Origin: Glaciecola sp.
Lineage (GTDB): Bacteria > Pseudomonadota > Gammaproteobacteria > Enterobacterales > Alteromonadaceae
DNA length: 64,000 nt
Direction of reading: 5' to 3'
Assembly: GCA_029251505.1 (NCBI GenBank)
Contig: JAQXDG010000081.1
Location: 48,758-112,757, forward strand
Positions 18,145 to 27,253 of the stretch are shown piece after piece. A program made the translations under genes and the position numbers. Position 1 is the stretch's first letter, and each line of letters starts with the position of its first letter. The notes beneath the pieces were generated by a model, which saw nothing but the letters and a program-made list of their open reading frames with translations, had not been told where the DNA came from and did no database searches.

Positions 18145-18489
18145 ATGAATAAATCGACAACAGCATCTTTAGCTATCGCATCATTATTATCTCTTGGCAT
18201 TGCTGCAGATGCACAAGCAGCAAAAGACAAAAAAGAAAAATGTTACGGTGTTGCATTAGCAGGTCAAAATGATTGCGGAAACTTAGCGGGCACTCACAGC
18301 TGCGCTGGTCAATCGACTATCGATAATGATATCGGTGAATGGAAACTCGTGCCTAAAGGTTCATGTCAAGAAATGGGTGGGTATTCGCGCCAAGACGCAA
18401 AGAAAATGTATCAATCTTTAAAATCCTCTGATGATAAAATGAAAGATAAAGCCAAGCATATGAAAGACAAATCCATGTCGATGAAATAA
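18145..18489 (+). CDS. bufA: Bufferin-type precursor peptide (DUF2282, BufA)
   Basis: Substrate peptide of the neighbouring MNIO enzyme. The start at ATG 18145, after AAGGAAG, gives 114 residues; the track start 14 codons earlier lacks support. Residues 1-26 form a Sec signal ending ADAQA, so the product is periplasmic. The core has four Cys in the DUF2282 pattern [16 protein letters not shown] ... HSCAGQ ... [10 protein letters not shown]. In characterised bufferins such Cys are converted to thiooxazoles and the peptide binds copper. Beyond the core is a 35-residue tail, with 10 Lys, 5 Met and 1 His, ending MKDKSMSMK. That tail looks like an addition to the usual DUF2282 size and could add metal ligands (inference). 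Confidence 0.88.
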   Translation: MNKSTTASLAIASLLSLGIAADAQAAKDKKEKCYGVALAGQNDCGNLAGTHSCAGQSTIDNDIGEWKLVPKGSCQEMGGYSRQDAKKMYQSLKSSDDKMKDKAKHMKDKSMSMK

Positions 18490-18533
18490 TTGGTCGCAAT
18501 ACATACATCGTCAACAATAGGGTGACACTCTGC

Positions 18534-19427
18534 ATGCCAACTTTAACGCAACCACAGATCGGTGTAGGATTACGTCACCCACATTACGAGGCAGCCCTAG
18601 CGGCACCTCACGGTGTCGATTTTGTGGAGTTTCATGCAGAAAACCTCTTTGCTCAAAGTGACTTACAGCAACAATTTATCCAAGATGTCGCGGCGCGATG
18701 GGATGTAAGCATCCATGGTACTGCGTTTGGATTGGGGTCAGTGTCACCCCCAACAACGCAAGCATTACAGGCATTAACCGAGCTAGTTAACGCAACTCAA
18801 CCTATCCTCGTTTCAGAACATGTCTGCTTTAATCGCGCTATGCTGCATGGCAAGTTATATCATGGCGGGGATTTATACCCGATCCCATACAACAACACAT
18901 CACTCGATGTACTTTGTCAGCATATCGATATTGTGCAACACCAATTACAACGGCCAATATTGCTTGAAAATCTCAGCGCCTACTTAGATGATATCGAACA
19001 TGAGTACACTGAAAGCGAGTTTTTGACATCGATGGTGCAGCGAACCGGTTGTGGGTTATTGCTCGATTTAAATAATATTCTTATCAACGAATATAATCAA
19101 AATAGCGTCAGTCCGCTTAATAACGCTATGACGTTTATTCGTAATTTACCTAACAATGCAATCCAAGAGATCCATTTGGCAGGTTTTACACCTAACAAAG
19201 TCAACGGCAAGTATGTCGATGATCATGCGCAACCGGTATACGATGAATGCTGGCAGTTATATGCTCAAACGCTAGCGTATACAGGGGTCTTGCCTACCTT
19301 AATCGAATGGGATAATCATTTACCTGATTGGTCGGTACTGCAAGCACAAGCTGAACAAGCGCGTAAGATTGCACTTGCTCACCGACAAACCGCAGATACG
19401 TTGGCTTCAACAGATGAATCATACTGA
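18534..19427 (+). CDS. bufB: MNIO-family (DUF692) peptide-modifying oxidase BufB
   Basis: Multinuclear non-haem iron oxidative enzyme of the DUF692/MNIO family, related to MbnB, TglH and ChrH; it should oxidise core Cys residues of BufA in the cytoplasm. It is a TIM-barrel protein of 297 residues. Candidate iron ligands and motifs in order are VEFHAEN (32-37), H61, SEH at 94-96, LLENLSAY (E145/N146), LLLDLNN (D178), EIHLAG (H214), DDH (229-231) and LIEWD (E258), all as expected for an active member. The ATG at 18534 is preferred over the track GTG at 18522; AGGGTGA lies upstream. It overlaps bufC by 14 bases. Confidence 0.92.
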   Translation: MPTLTQPQIGVGLRHPHYEAALAAPHGVDFVEFHAENLFAQSDLQQQFIQDVAARWDVSIHGTAFGLGSVSPPTTQALQALTELVNATQPILVSEHVCFNRAMLHGKLYHGGDLYPIPYNNTSLDVLCQHIDIVQHQLQRPILLENLSAYLDDIEHEYTESEFLTSMVQRTGCGLLLDLNNILINEYNQNSVSPLNNAMTFIRNLPNNAIQEIHLAGFTPNKVNGKYVDDHAQPVYDECWQLYAQTLAYTGVLPTLIEWDNHLPDWSVLQAQAEQARKIALAHRQTADTLASTDESY

Positions 19428-20139
19428 TCTGGCTCATTGGCAAGCACAATTCATCACCTCGGTATTTTCTCAGGATCCACAAGCATCCAATTCGGGCATG
19501 GCGATTTATCGCAACAACCTGGTACTGACTCATAGAGCTAGCATCATGCTGACATTTTCTCGCACCTGCGCATTGCTTGGCGATAATGCCCATATAGCGA
19601 TTTATCGGTATTTAACCGAATTTGGAAAGGCTAGTTATGACTGGGCACTATGCGGTGAACATTTTGCGCAATCCTTAGCCCAACAACCAGAGTTAGCAGA
19701 ACAGTCTTATATCAGTGATATGGCTAAGTATGAATGGTGTCGCCACCAGATTAACCGTGCGCCTGCAAAACCCTTTAATCAATCGAGTATTGGGATGCTC
19801 AGTACTCACGATTGGTCTGATTTATATCTGGATTTAGCTCCAGGTTGGGGGTTATTTAGCAGTGATGATGATATTCCAACGATGTTTGTTGATGCGTTAG
19901 AAAAAAACACGCCTCCCGTTCTTTATGGGACACATCAAACGTGGGTCTGTTGGCGTAGTGGCAATGCACCGCAACAATTAATCGTACCAGCACAAACTCA
20001 GGTGCTCTATCAACATGCCTCTGCGATGAGTATTCGACAACTCGCCGATTTGGCTGAAGTTATTGACGTTGATTTGATGGTATGGCTAGCCTTGCTAATG
20101 CAAACAAAACAGCTATTTGGATTGCGCCTCTTAGATTAA
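19414..20139 (+). CDS. bufC: MNIO partner protein BufC (DUF2063)
   Basis: Partner of the MNIO enzyme. DUF2063-family proteins supply a recognition element that presents the precursor peptide to BufB. The N-terminal region (about 1-95) has the family pattern AHWQAQFITSVFSQ then MAIYRNNLVLTHRASIMLTF and contains the DNA-binding-like helical domain named DUF2063. The C-terminal half (about 110-241) is a mixed alpha/beta region with LAPGWGLF and HASAMSIRQLADLAEV. The track start is a TTG inside bufB. The ATG at 19414 gives 241 residues and a 14-base overlap consistent with coupling. No DoxX-like membrane gene (seen in some buf loci) follows. Confidence 0.88.
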   Translation: MNHTDLAHWQAQFITSVFSQDPQASNSGMAIYRNNLVLTHRASIMLTFSRTCALLGDNAHIAIYRYLTEFGKASYDWALCGEHFAQSLAQQPELAEQSYISDMAKYEWCRHQINRAPAKPFNQSSIGMLSTHDWSDLYLDLAPGWGLFSSDDDIPTMFVDALEKNTPPVLYGTHQTWVCWRSGNAPQQLIVPAQTQVLYQHASAMSIRQLADLAEVIDVDLMVWLALLMQTKQLFGLRLLD

Positions 20140-20234
20140 GAAACTTAGCGTAAGAGTCAAACCCGAACAGCATTTAATATAATATGGGGCGCCGGGCGCA
20201 TCAGTGTTGACCATTACCTTGCTATCAAATAAGG

Positions 20235-20732
20235 CTAGGTTAACGATTTGACTTGCAACGACACCACTTTATTGGGGTTATGGGCAAGCTCAGACACCGC
20301 GACAAACCCCCATTTTTCATGAAATTGCAACGATGCTAGATTTGGAGGCTGAATATCAATTTCAGCACACAGCTGAGGAAAACCTTGCTCTAGCGCCCAT
20401 TGAGTTAAATACTCATACAATTGATGCCCTAAACGCTGGGCTCGATAGTCATGGTGTACCACAATCCGATCTACATATAAAAAAGCGGAGTAATGTTGGT
20501 CAAACCATTGATAATTGATACTCGCATAAGGACTCTTTGGACCGACCGCTAATAAAAACCCTACCACCTTACCAGCAACTTCGACCACAACATGTACACT
20601 TGATTGTGTGATTAATTGCGCTAACGCAGCGTCATCCAGCGGACTCAATACCGCTACCGAATAGTCATTTAATGCCAATACTTGTGCATGATCGCTAGGC
20701 GTCATGGTTCTGATCGTTACCGCTTCCGTCAT
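20235..20732 (-). CDS. GNAT family N-acetyltransferase
   Basis: Predicted acetyl-CoA-dependent acetyltransferase of 165 residues with unknown acceptor. Motif A, LYVDRIVVHHDYRAQRLGHQLYEYL, contains the Q/R-x-x-G-x pyrophosphate-binding turn (QRLGH). Motif B lies at LCAEIDIQPPNLASLQFHEKWGFVAV, with the conserved F-x-x-x-G-F of GNATs. The ATG overlaps nothing. It sits downstream of the eptA-greB strand but separated from eptA by 20 bases, so it could be upstream or separate; on the minus strand the order is greB, eptA, GNAT. Confidence 0.85.
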   Translation of the reverse strand: MTEAVTIRTMTPSDHAQVLALNDYSVAVLSPLDDAALAQLITQSSVHVVVEVAGKVVGFLLAVGPKSPYASINYQWFDQHYSAFLYVDRIVVHHDYRAQRLGHQLYEYLTQWALEQGFPQLCAEIDIQPPNLASLQFHEKWGFVAVSELAHNPNKVVSLQVKSLT

Positions 20733-20752
20733 CTCTTTAGCTCATTATGTAG

Positions 20753-22402
20753 TTAATTACTCACTATCTCAGAAAAGTGACATGAAGCAAAGGGATCATT
20801 ATTCTGATCGTAAGAGACAGAAGTAACAGACATGATACCTAATAAAATATCAAAGAGATTATCATGACTCATGCGGGTACCTTTAGCTTGCGCAATACAG
20901 CCCAGATCCAAGTCGGTTGTTTCATTGTCTGCCCATAACAACATGGGCACGTGGGTTTGTGAGTCAGGGGCAACACTGTAAGGTAAACCATGTAAATAAA
21001 TACCTTTTTCTCCTAACGATTCACCATGATCCGAAATATACAATAACGAGGTATTGAGCTCTGTTGCCATAGCTGATGTTTTGAGTGAAGCAATAATTTT
21101 ATTCAGCACATAATCCGTGTAGGCAATCGTATTATCATATGTATTGATGAGTGCCTCATCGGTACAGTTTTGAATATCACTGCGCGGACAATCAGGCATA
21201 AATGTGCGTTTGTCTTGGGGATAACGTTTAAAATACGTAGGTCCATGCGACCCAATCATGTGTAATACAATGAACGTATTATCATGGGTTAAATTGCTAA
21301 GTTTCTCATTTAGTGGTGCAAGTAATACTTCATCAAAACAAAATTCGCCATCACACAGCGGATTCGATGACTCAGGTGTGATTTGCAGAGATGGCACGCG
21401 GGTACACACACCTTTACAACTGCCATTATTATTACTGATCCACAGTACATCAGCGCCTGCTGCAGCAATCACATCCACCACATTTTGTTGCGCATTGGCC
21501 TGACGATGATCAAAATCAGCATGATTTAAACGCGAAAACATACAAGGTACTGATACCGCTGTTGCTGTGCCGCATGAATGCATATCAGCAAACGAAATTA
21601 TATTTTCATTTGCGGTAAATTGATTGGTATTTTGCTCATATCCATTATAAGAAAAATTTTTCGCACGCGCCGTTTCACCTAAAACCATGACCGTGACGTG
21701 TTTTTTAGGATTCACTCGGTTAATGACAGGAGTAGGATCAAGCTGCGTAAACGGTACTGCAGGATATAAATAGGTGTTCTTGACATACTTGACTGTACCA
21801 TCGATCATTTTGTACGGAGTGATATAGCCAATCAATGGCTTGTTATTCCGCCCTACCGCCGCATAATCAGAATAAAAGACACTGGCGATGAGGCCAATCA
21901 CCACGACACTAGAAAAGACTAATTTACAGCGACTCGCTAATTCTGACAAAGCCGGTTTATAATCGATGTTGACCAACCCGATAAAGACCGCAGGCAGCAC
22001 ACCAAAGGCCAGAATAAACAACGCCGCATAACCATTCACATAAGAAAATGCTTCGGCAGTATCAGTCTCAAATGCATTTTGCACCATGCCATAATCAAAC
22101 ACGATCCCATAAGATAACGTGGCATAAAATAGTGCTGCCGATACGATCACAGTAGCAATTAATATTGGCTTGGTCAGGCCTTTCCATGCAAATAGACTAT
22201 GCATAATGACAATCACCATAAATAAAAATAATGGTAACGACAGTAAAAACAACAGATTGTATTGTGCTAACCCGGTAATGGCTTGGGTTGCTTTTTGTAA
22301 AAAAGGAAAGTTCAATATTAGCGTAATGTACGCACACGTGAGCATCACCAACTGGTTCGCCGAGAGGTGGGTATTGCGTATCTTGTTTATTATTTTTTTC
22401 AC
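20753..22402 (-). CDS. eptA: Phosphoethanolamine-lipid A transferase EptA (MCR-like sulfatase fold)
   Basis: Inner-membrane enzyme that moves phosphoethanolamine from phosphatidylethanolamine to lipid A in the periplasm. Five membrane segments lie within the first 180 residues. The soluble sulfatase-like domain follows, with GETARAKNFSYNGY (metal ligand E243), HSCGTATAVSVPCM (nucleophile T281, flanking Cys 277/287), and SDHGESLGEKGIYLHGLPY. Several Cys pairs (NGSCKGVC, LCDGEFC, DCPRSDIQNC) match the disulfide pattern of EptA/MCR. The start is GTG with AGG nine bases upstream. At 549 residues it is full length. As native chromosomal EptA it need not confer resistance unless induced. Confidence 0.92.
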   Translation of the reverse strand: MKKIINKIRNTHLSANQLVMLTCAYITLILNFPFLQKATQAITGLAQYNLLFLLSLPLFLFMVIVIMHSLFAWKGLTKPILIATVIVSAALFYATLSYGIVFDYGMVQNAFETDTAEAFSYVNGYAALFILAFGVLPAVFIGLVNIDYKPALSELASRCKLVFSSVVVIGLIASVFYSDYAAVGRNNKPLIGYITPYKMIDGTVKYVKNTYLYPAVPFTQLDPTPVINRVNPKKHVTVMVLGETARAKNFSYNGYEQNTNQFTANENIISFADMHSCGTATAVSVPCMFSRLNHADFDHRQANAQQNVVDVIAAAGADVLWISNNNGSCKGVCTRVPSLQITPESSNPLCDGEFCFDEVLLAPLNEKLSNLTHDNTFIVLHMIGSHGPTYFKRYPQDKRTFMPDCPRSDIQNCTDEALINTYDNTIAYTDYVLNKIIASLKTSAMATELNTSLLYISDHGESLGEKGIYLHGLPYSVAPDSQTHVPMLLWADNETTDLDLGCIAQAKGTRMSHDNLFDILLGIMSVTSVSYDQNNDPFASCHFSEIVSN

Positions 22403-22501
22403 CGAGAAAAACCTGACAACGAGGTGACTAGCACACTCTGGTTAATATATCGGGTGATAATAGATGATTAACCTTAAGTCGAGCTTAATAGCAAGGACAC
22501 A

Positions 22502-22975
22502 TCAGTATTCGATTGCGTTAACAAAATAGCAAATTTGTCCCTTGGGTGTTTGCACAATGACTTCGTCATCGACCACTTTACCAATCATTGCACGCGCTAA
22601 AGGGGAGTCAATTGAACAAGGAGCGCTATGCTTGTAAATTTCATCAGACCCAACGATTTGAATTTTTTTGACGTCGCCGTTTTCATCTTCCAGTGTGACC
22701 CACGCTCCAAAAAATACTTTGCCAATTTGTTCTTTGGTTGGCTCTATCACATTCACCGACTCCATACGCTTGCGTAAAAATCTCACTCGGCTGTGGATCT
22801 GCCGCAAACGACGTTTGTTCGTCTGGTAATCGGCATTATCAGACCGATCGCCCAGTCCTGCGGCCCACGCGACTTTTTGCGTGATTTCAGGTCGTTCTAT
22901 GCGCCACAGATAATCTTCTTCTTCTTTCAGAATGCGATAACCATTAGGCGTAATTAAATTGGCTTTTTTTATCAT
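22502..22975 (-). CDS. greB: Transcription elongation factor GreB
   Basis: Rescues backtracked RNA polymerase by stimulating transcript cleavage through the secondary channel. The N-terminal coiled coil contains EEEDYLWRIERPEITQKVAWAAGLGDRSDNADYQTNKRRLRQIH, with the acidic tip DRSDNADY carrying the catalytic Asp/Glu. The C-terminal domain has GKVFFGAWVTLEDE and SIDSPLARAMIGK. The ORF extends to 23065, but the 30 extra N-terminal residues have no counterpart in E. coli GreB. I chose ATG 22975 (MIKKANLITPNGY, 157 residues). No clear ribosome site marks any candidate. Divergent from tex, a conserved arrangement. Confidence 0.92.
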   Translation of the reverse strand: MIKKANLITPNGYRILKEEEDYLWRIERPEITQKVAWAAGLGDRSDNADYQTNKRRLRQIHSRVRFLRKRMESVNVIEPTKEQIGKVFFGAWVTLEDENGDVKKIQIVGSDEIYKHSAPCSIDSPLARAMIGKVVDDEVIVQTPKGQICYFVNAIEY

Positions 22976-23159
22976 TGGTATGTAAACGTTTTTATCGATC
23001 AGGGAACGCCCTGCCTTCATTGCAACAAGAGGATTGTACGTCCAAAGCGAATTAGTTGCCATCAATAGTGCTAGTTCAATGTGGTTAATGATATTGAGTA
23101 TGGCACTCCCAAGACCCCTAGCGTATAATTGAATTTTCTAATCAAAAAAATTCTCCCTC

Positions 23160-25529
23160 ATGATTATACGTACGTTAGCTAACGAATTAGCTGTCAAAGA
23201 ATCGCAAGTCCAAGCCGCTGTTGCATTGTTAGATGAAGGCGCAACGGTCCCATTCATTGCCCGATACCGTAAAGAAGTGACCAACGGCTTAGATGATACC
23301 CAGTTACGTAATCTAGAAAGCCGTCTTAGTTATTTGCGTGATTTGCATGATCGTAAAGCGGTGATCCTCAAATCTATTAATGACCAAGGCAAATTAACCG
23401 ATGCCTTAAGTCATGCGATTAATACTGCCGAAAGCAAAACATTCTTAGAAGATTTATATTTACCTTACAAGCCGCGTCGTCGCACGAAAGGTCAGATTGC
23501 TATCGAAGGCGGCTTAGCCCCGTTAGCACACGCCTTATATCAAGATCCAGCATTAGATCCCCAAGCTACTGCCACCCAATATATTAATGTTGATGCGGGT
23601 TTTAACGATGAAAAAGCCGTCCTAGAAGGGGCAAAATTCATCCTGATGGAACAGTTTGCCGAAGACGCGCAACTGCTACAAAAAATTCGTCAACAAATGA
23701 CCCAGCATGGTTATTTAGTCAGCCAAGTAAACAAAGGTAAAGAGCGCGAGGCAAGTAAATTTACGGATTATTTTACGCATCAAGAAAAATTCAAAAACGT
23801 CCCTTCTCACCGTGCATTAGCGATGTTTCGTGGGCGTAACGAAGGCTTTTTGGCACTGAGCATCACATTAGATCCGCAAGCAGAAAACCCGAAAACTCAG
23901 CGCAGTGAATGCGAAGACATTGTTGCGCGACACGTCAATATTCGTGATCTCGGACGTGCCGCTGATGAATGGTTGCAAACCGTCGTCACTTGGACCTGGA
24001 AAGTCAAAGTGCTGCCTCATATGGAAACGGAAATGTTTAATGCGTTACGTGAAAAAGCAGAAGCCGAAGCGATTAATGTGTTTGCCAAAAACTTACAAGA
24101 TTTACTCATGGCGGCTCCTGCTGGTGCCGAAGTCACTATGGGTTTAGATCCAGGGATTCGTACTGGGGTCAAAATAGCCATTGTTGATGCCACCGGCAAG
24201 GTATTACATACTGGGACTATTTTCCCGCATCCTCCGCAAAACGCATGGGATAAATCATTACGTACTTTAATGACCATCTGTAAACAGTTTAAAGTCAATT
24301 TAATCAGTATTGGCAATGGCACCGGTTCGCGTGAAACCGATAAACTCGTTGCTGAAATGATGAAAGCCAACCCAGATTTAGGCGTGCAAAAAATCATTAT
24401 TTCTGAAGCCGGTGCATCCGTATACTCAGCATCTGAGCTAGCGTCACTCGAACTACCGGGTATGGATGTGTCCTTGCGCGGTGCAGTATCTATTGCGAGG
24501 CGCTTACAAGATCCCCTAGCCGAATTAGTGAAAATCGAACCCAAAGCTATCGGTGTTGGCCAATATCAACATGATGTCTCACAAAGTCAGTTAGGTCAGT
24601 CATTGACCCGTGTGATTGAAGATTGTGTCAATGCGGTTGGCGTGGATTTAAACACCGCCTCTCCGGCGTTATTAGCCAATGTATCAGGTTTAAATAAAAC
24701 CCTCGCCAACAATATTGTCGCCCATCGTGACGAACATGGTGCGTTTGATTCGCGTAAAGGGCTGTTGAAAGTAGCACGTTTAGGACCAAAGGCCTATGAA
24801 CAAGCGGCGGGTTTTTTACGCATTGTGGGGGGTAATAATCCGCTCGACGCGTCTTCTGTGCACCCTGAGGCCTATGAGGTTGTTGACAAAATATTGCATC
24901 ATACTCAGGTTGCGGTGAATGATCTAATTGGTAACACCGATCTGTTGCGTCAGCTCGCTCCAAACGAATTTATTGATGACAAGTTTGGTGAGCCCACTGT
25001 CAAAGATATTTTAAGTGAATTAGATAAACCCGGACGTGACCCTCGCCCAGAATTCAAAACCGCCACTTATAAAGAAGGCGTTGAAAGCATTAAAGATTTA
25101 GTGCCTGGAATGATTTTGGAAGGCGTCGTCTCTAACGTTGCTAACTTTGGTGCATTTGTGGATGTGGGCGTTCACCAAGACGGACTGGTACATATCTCCG
25201 CAATGACCGATGGTTTTATCTCTGATCCTCGAGATGTGGTCAAAACCGGTGATGTAGTCAAGGTAAAAGTGGTTGAAGTGGATGTTGACCGTAAACGCAT
25301 CGCATTTACCATGCGCATGGGTGATGATGTTGCTGCCAAAGCAAAAGGTCAACCTGCCGCCAACCAAAACGCAACAGGACGCTCTGGCAAGCCGCCTACG
25401 GGTAAATCTGTGCCGCGTGCTAGTGCTGACAAGCAAAACAATAACAACCGTGGAAAATCATCCGCTAAGCCAGCGAATGCCGGTATGGCAGATGCCTTTG
25501 CTGCGGCGTTTGCTAAAACTAAAAAGTAA
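23160..25529 (+). CDS. tex: RNA-binding transcription accessory protein Tex
   Basis: Cytoplasmic nucleic-acid-binding protein of 789 residues (YhgF in E. coli). Domains in order: an N-terminal helical HTH region with [19 protein letters not shown]; a YqgF/RNase H-like fold around 320-455 ([22 protein letters not shown]); helix-hairpin-helix repeats at about 495-560 ([16 protein letters not shown]); and an S1 domain at about 645-715 ([33 protein letters not shown]). The tail is a low-complexity Lys/Gln/Asn/Ala stretch, common in this protein. The ATG has only a weak ribosome site. It is divergent from greB. Confidence 0.96.
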   Translation: MIIRTLANELAVKESQVQAAVALLDEGATVPFIARYRKEVTNGLDDTQLRNLESRLSYLRDLHDRKAVILKSINDQGKLTDALSHAINTAESKTFLEDLYLPYKPRRRTKGQIAIEGGLAPLAHALYQDPALDPQATATQYINVDAGFNDEKAVLEGAKFILMEQFAEDAQLLQKIRQQMTQHGYLVSQVNKGKEREASKFTDYFTHQEKFKNVPSHRALAMFRGRNEGFLALSITLDPQAENPKTQRSECEDIVARHVNIRDLGRAADEWLQTVVTWTWKVKVLPHMETEMFNALREKAEAEAINVFAKNLQDLLMAAPAGAEVTMGLDPGIRTGVKIAIVDATGKVLHTGTIFPHPPQNAWDKSLRTLMTICKQFKVNLISIGNGTGSRETDKLVAEMMKANPDLGVQKIIISEAGASVYSASELASLELPGMDVSLRGAVSIARRLQDPLAELVKIEPKAIGVGQYQHDVSQSQLGQSLTRVIEDCVNAVGVDLNTASPALLANVSGLNKTLANNIVAHRDEHGAFDSRKGLLKVARLGPKAYEQAAGFLRIVGGNNPLDASSVHPEAYEVVDKILHHTQVAVNDLIGNTDLLRQLAPNEFIDDKFGEPTVKDILSELDKPGRDPRPEFKTATYKEGVESIKDLVPGMILEGVVSNVANFGAFVDVGVHQDGLVHISAMTDGFISDPRDVVKTGDVVKVKVVEVDVDRKRIAFTMRMGDDVAAKAKGQPAANQNATGRSGKPPTGKSVPRASADKQNNNNRGKSSAKPANAGMADAFAAAFAKTKK

Positions 25530-25612
25530 TTTTTATTCTGCTCACTGAAGCGACGTTGTTATCCCCGCGTCGCTTCTACTGTACTAGCTTATGCGCTGTC
25601 TTATGCGTGGGC

Positions 25613-26446
25613 TTATGCTTGGATAAAGCGCGTAACGATATCGCAAAACTCGACTTTGTTAGAAATAAATGGGGCATGGGATACATGCTCCATTACCACA
25701 CTGTGTGCATGCGGTTGTAATACCTGAATTGCAGCGACTGCACGTTGTGGCACTAACGAATCTAAACGGCCGTATACGCGTAGCGTCGGTTGTTGAATAT
25801 TGCCTATCTGATTACGTAAATCCACTTGCTGCAATAATTTCAACCCCTGCAATAAACTCGCTTCACACGGTGCTGGATAAGCCTCAATCGCTTGTTTTAA
25901 TGCCTGCATATCATGCTTCGCTGATACCGAACCCATTGCTTGAATTGCCAAAAAACGTTGTACGGTTTTTTGATAATCCCGCGCTAATTGTGTTTCAAAT
26001 TGCAGTAACACTTTAGGTGCTATCCCCAACCAGGCTGATTCTTTGGCAGTCTCTTCAGTATCCGCGACCGCCATAAAGTGGGGTGTGGATGCCACTGTGA
26101 TCAACTTTAATACTTTTTGCGGATGACTCAGCGCCAATTGTTGCGCGAGCAAGCCACCTAAAGACCAACCTAAAATAATGGCATTATCGGGGATCACATT
26201 GGCAAGTTGTGCCACTGTTTCTTCTAGTTCAGCCAGAGGTATCGCTGCATTGTATCCAAATCCGGGTAAATCAATTAACTGCACTCGCATCGTCTCAGCT
26301 AACAAGGGCGCAACTTGATCAAACACGCCACTATTTAATCCCCAACCATGTAATAAAACAATATGCGGTAGGTTATTTCCAACGTTCGCGGGTAACTCAT
26401 CGGGTAAAACGGATCCAAGGATCCGGTGTTGTAAAATCGAGGTCAT
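25613..26446 (-). CDS. bioH: Pimeloyl-ACP methyl ester carboxylesterase BioH
   Basis: Alpha/beta hydrolase that removes the methyl group from pimeloyl-ACP methyl ester, ending the pimelate phase of biotin synthesis. HIVLLHGWGLNSGVF is the oxyanion loop, GWSLGG holds the nucleophile S95, YGRLDSLVP the Asp, and EHVSHAPF the catalytic His. The LHGWGLNSGVFD start and the EAYPAPCEASLLQGLKLLQQVDLR segment fit BioH specifically. At 277 residues it is about 20 longer than E. coli BioH, the excess being at the N-terminus. It lies divergent from comF, as in E. coli and Shewanella. Confidence 0.9.
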   Translation of the reverse strand: MTSILQHRILGSVLPDELPANVGNNLPHIVLLHGWGLNSGVFDQVAPLLAETMRVQLIDLPGFGYNAAIPLAELEETVAQLANVIPDNAIILGWSLGGLLAQQLALSHPQKVLKLITVASTPHFMAVADTEETAKESAWLGIAPKVLLQFETQLARDYQKTVQRFLAIQAMGSVSAKHDMQALKQAIEAYPAPCEASLLQGLKLLQQVDLRNQIGNIQQPTLRVYGRLDSLVPQRAVAAIQVLQPHAHSVVMEHVSHAPFISNKVEFCDIVTRFIQA

Positions 26447-26524
26447 GGTATGGTCAATATTGGCTGCGTGAAAGGGATTTTAATAGAACTACCAGTCTAA
26501 AGCAAAAACTATGAAAGGATCATT

Positions 26525-27253
26525 ATGAGACCGTCATCCCCATTAACCACAGAGCTAAAAGCCATGTGGCATCAATGTGTGTTATGCCAAGAGCCTACTA
26601 TTCTTACCGTCTGTGAGTTGTGTGAGTCTGATGCGGGTTTTATACAACATACTCTATTACGACAAAACCTTTGTGCTGTTAATGATACCGTGACCGCTGA
26701 TTATCTTGAGCATGATGCTGTTATAAATGCCAAATTTGATGAATTATGGATCTTGGGGGTATATCACTATCCATTGACGTATTTGATCCCTGCGCTTAAG
26801 TTTCATGGTCAACGCCACTTTGCCACCTTACTCGCACAGTGGTTTGTATTGTATCGGGTAAAATACATGACGGATTTACCGCAAGTCATTATCCCAGTGC
26901 CCTTGCATTGGCGACGCTTTTTACTGCGCGGGTATAATCAAGCAGAGCTGATCGCACAAACCCTCAGTCAGCATCTACATATACCGATTGCTAAAACAGA
27001 CAAAGATGCCTTAGTAAAACGACGACGCTATACCAAACCACAAAGTGAGTTAAATCAGGAACAACGCAGTCAAAATATGCAACATGTCTTTACTGTTAAC
27101 CCACAAGCCATCGCGCAATATCAACATGTCGTTTTAGTTGATGATGTGATGACTACGGGCGCGACGATTAATGATTTATGCAGAACAATCTATCGCCATG
27201 CACCACACATCAAAATCAGTGTATGGTGCATCGCTTTAAGCACTATCGAATAG
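26525..27253 (+). CDS. comF: ComF family phosphoribosyltransferase-like protein
   Basis: Homologue of E. coli GntX/ComF, associated with DNA uptake in competent bacteria. An N-terminal zinc-binding module has CVLCQE and CELCES. A PRPP-binding motif, VVLVDDVMTTGAT, lies near the C-terminus. Other family segments are LIPALKFHGQRHFATLLA and IIPVPLHWRRFLLRGYNQAELIA. The ATG has a GAAAGGATCATT ribosome site. Its end overlaps the converging M14 peptidase gene by 11 bases. comM is also present in this window, consistent with natural transformation ability (inference). Confidence 0.92.
   Translation: MRPSSPLTTELKAMWHQCVLCQEPTILTVCELCESDAGFIQHTLLRQNLCAVNDTVTADYLEHDAVINAKFDELWILGVYHYPLTYLIPALKFHGQRHFATLLAQWFVLYRVKYMTDLPQVIIPVPLHWRRFLLRGYNQAELIAQTLSQHLHIPIAKTDKDALVKRRRYTKPQSELNQEQRSQNMQHVFTVNPQAIAQYQHVVLVDDVMTTGATINDLCRTIYRHAPHIKISVWCIALSTIE

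Noticed and set aside
20188-20206. GC-rich GGCGCC-type repeat after bufC as terminator
   Set aside because: The arms leave almost no loop and no T-run follows.
24017-24544. 175-codon ORF antisense to tex
   Set aside because: It is wholly inside tex, with low-complexity Ser/Ala content typical of antisense frames.
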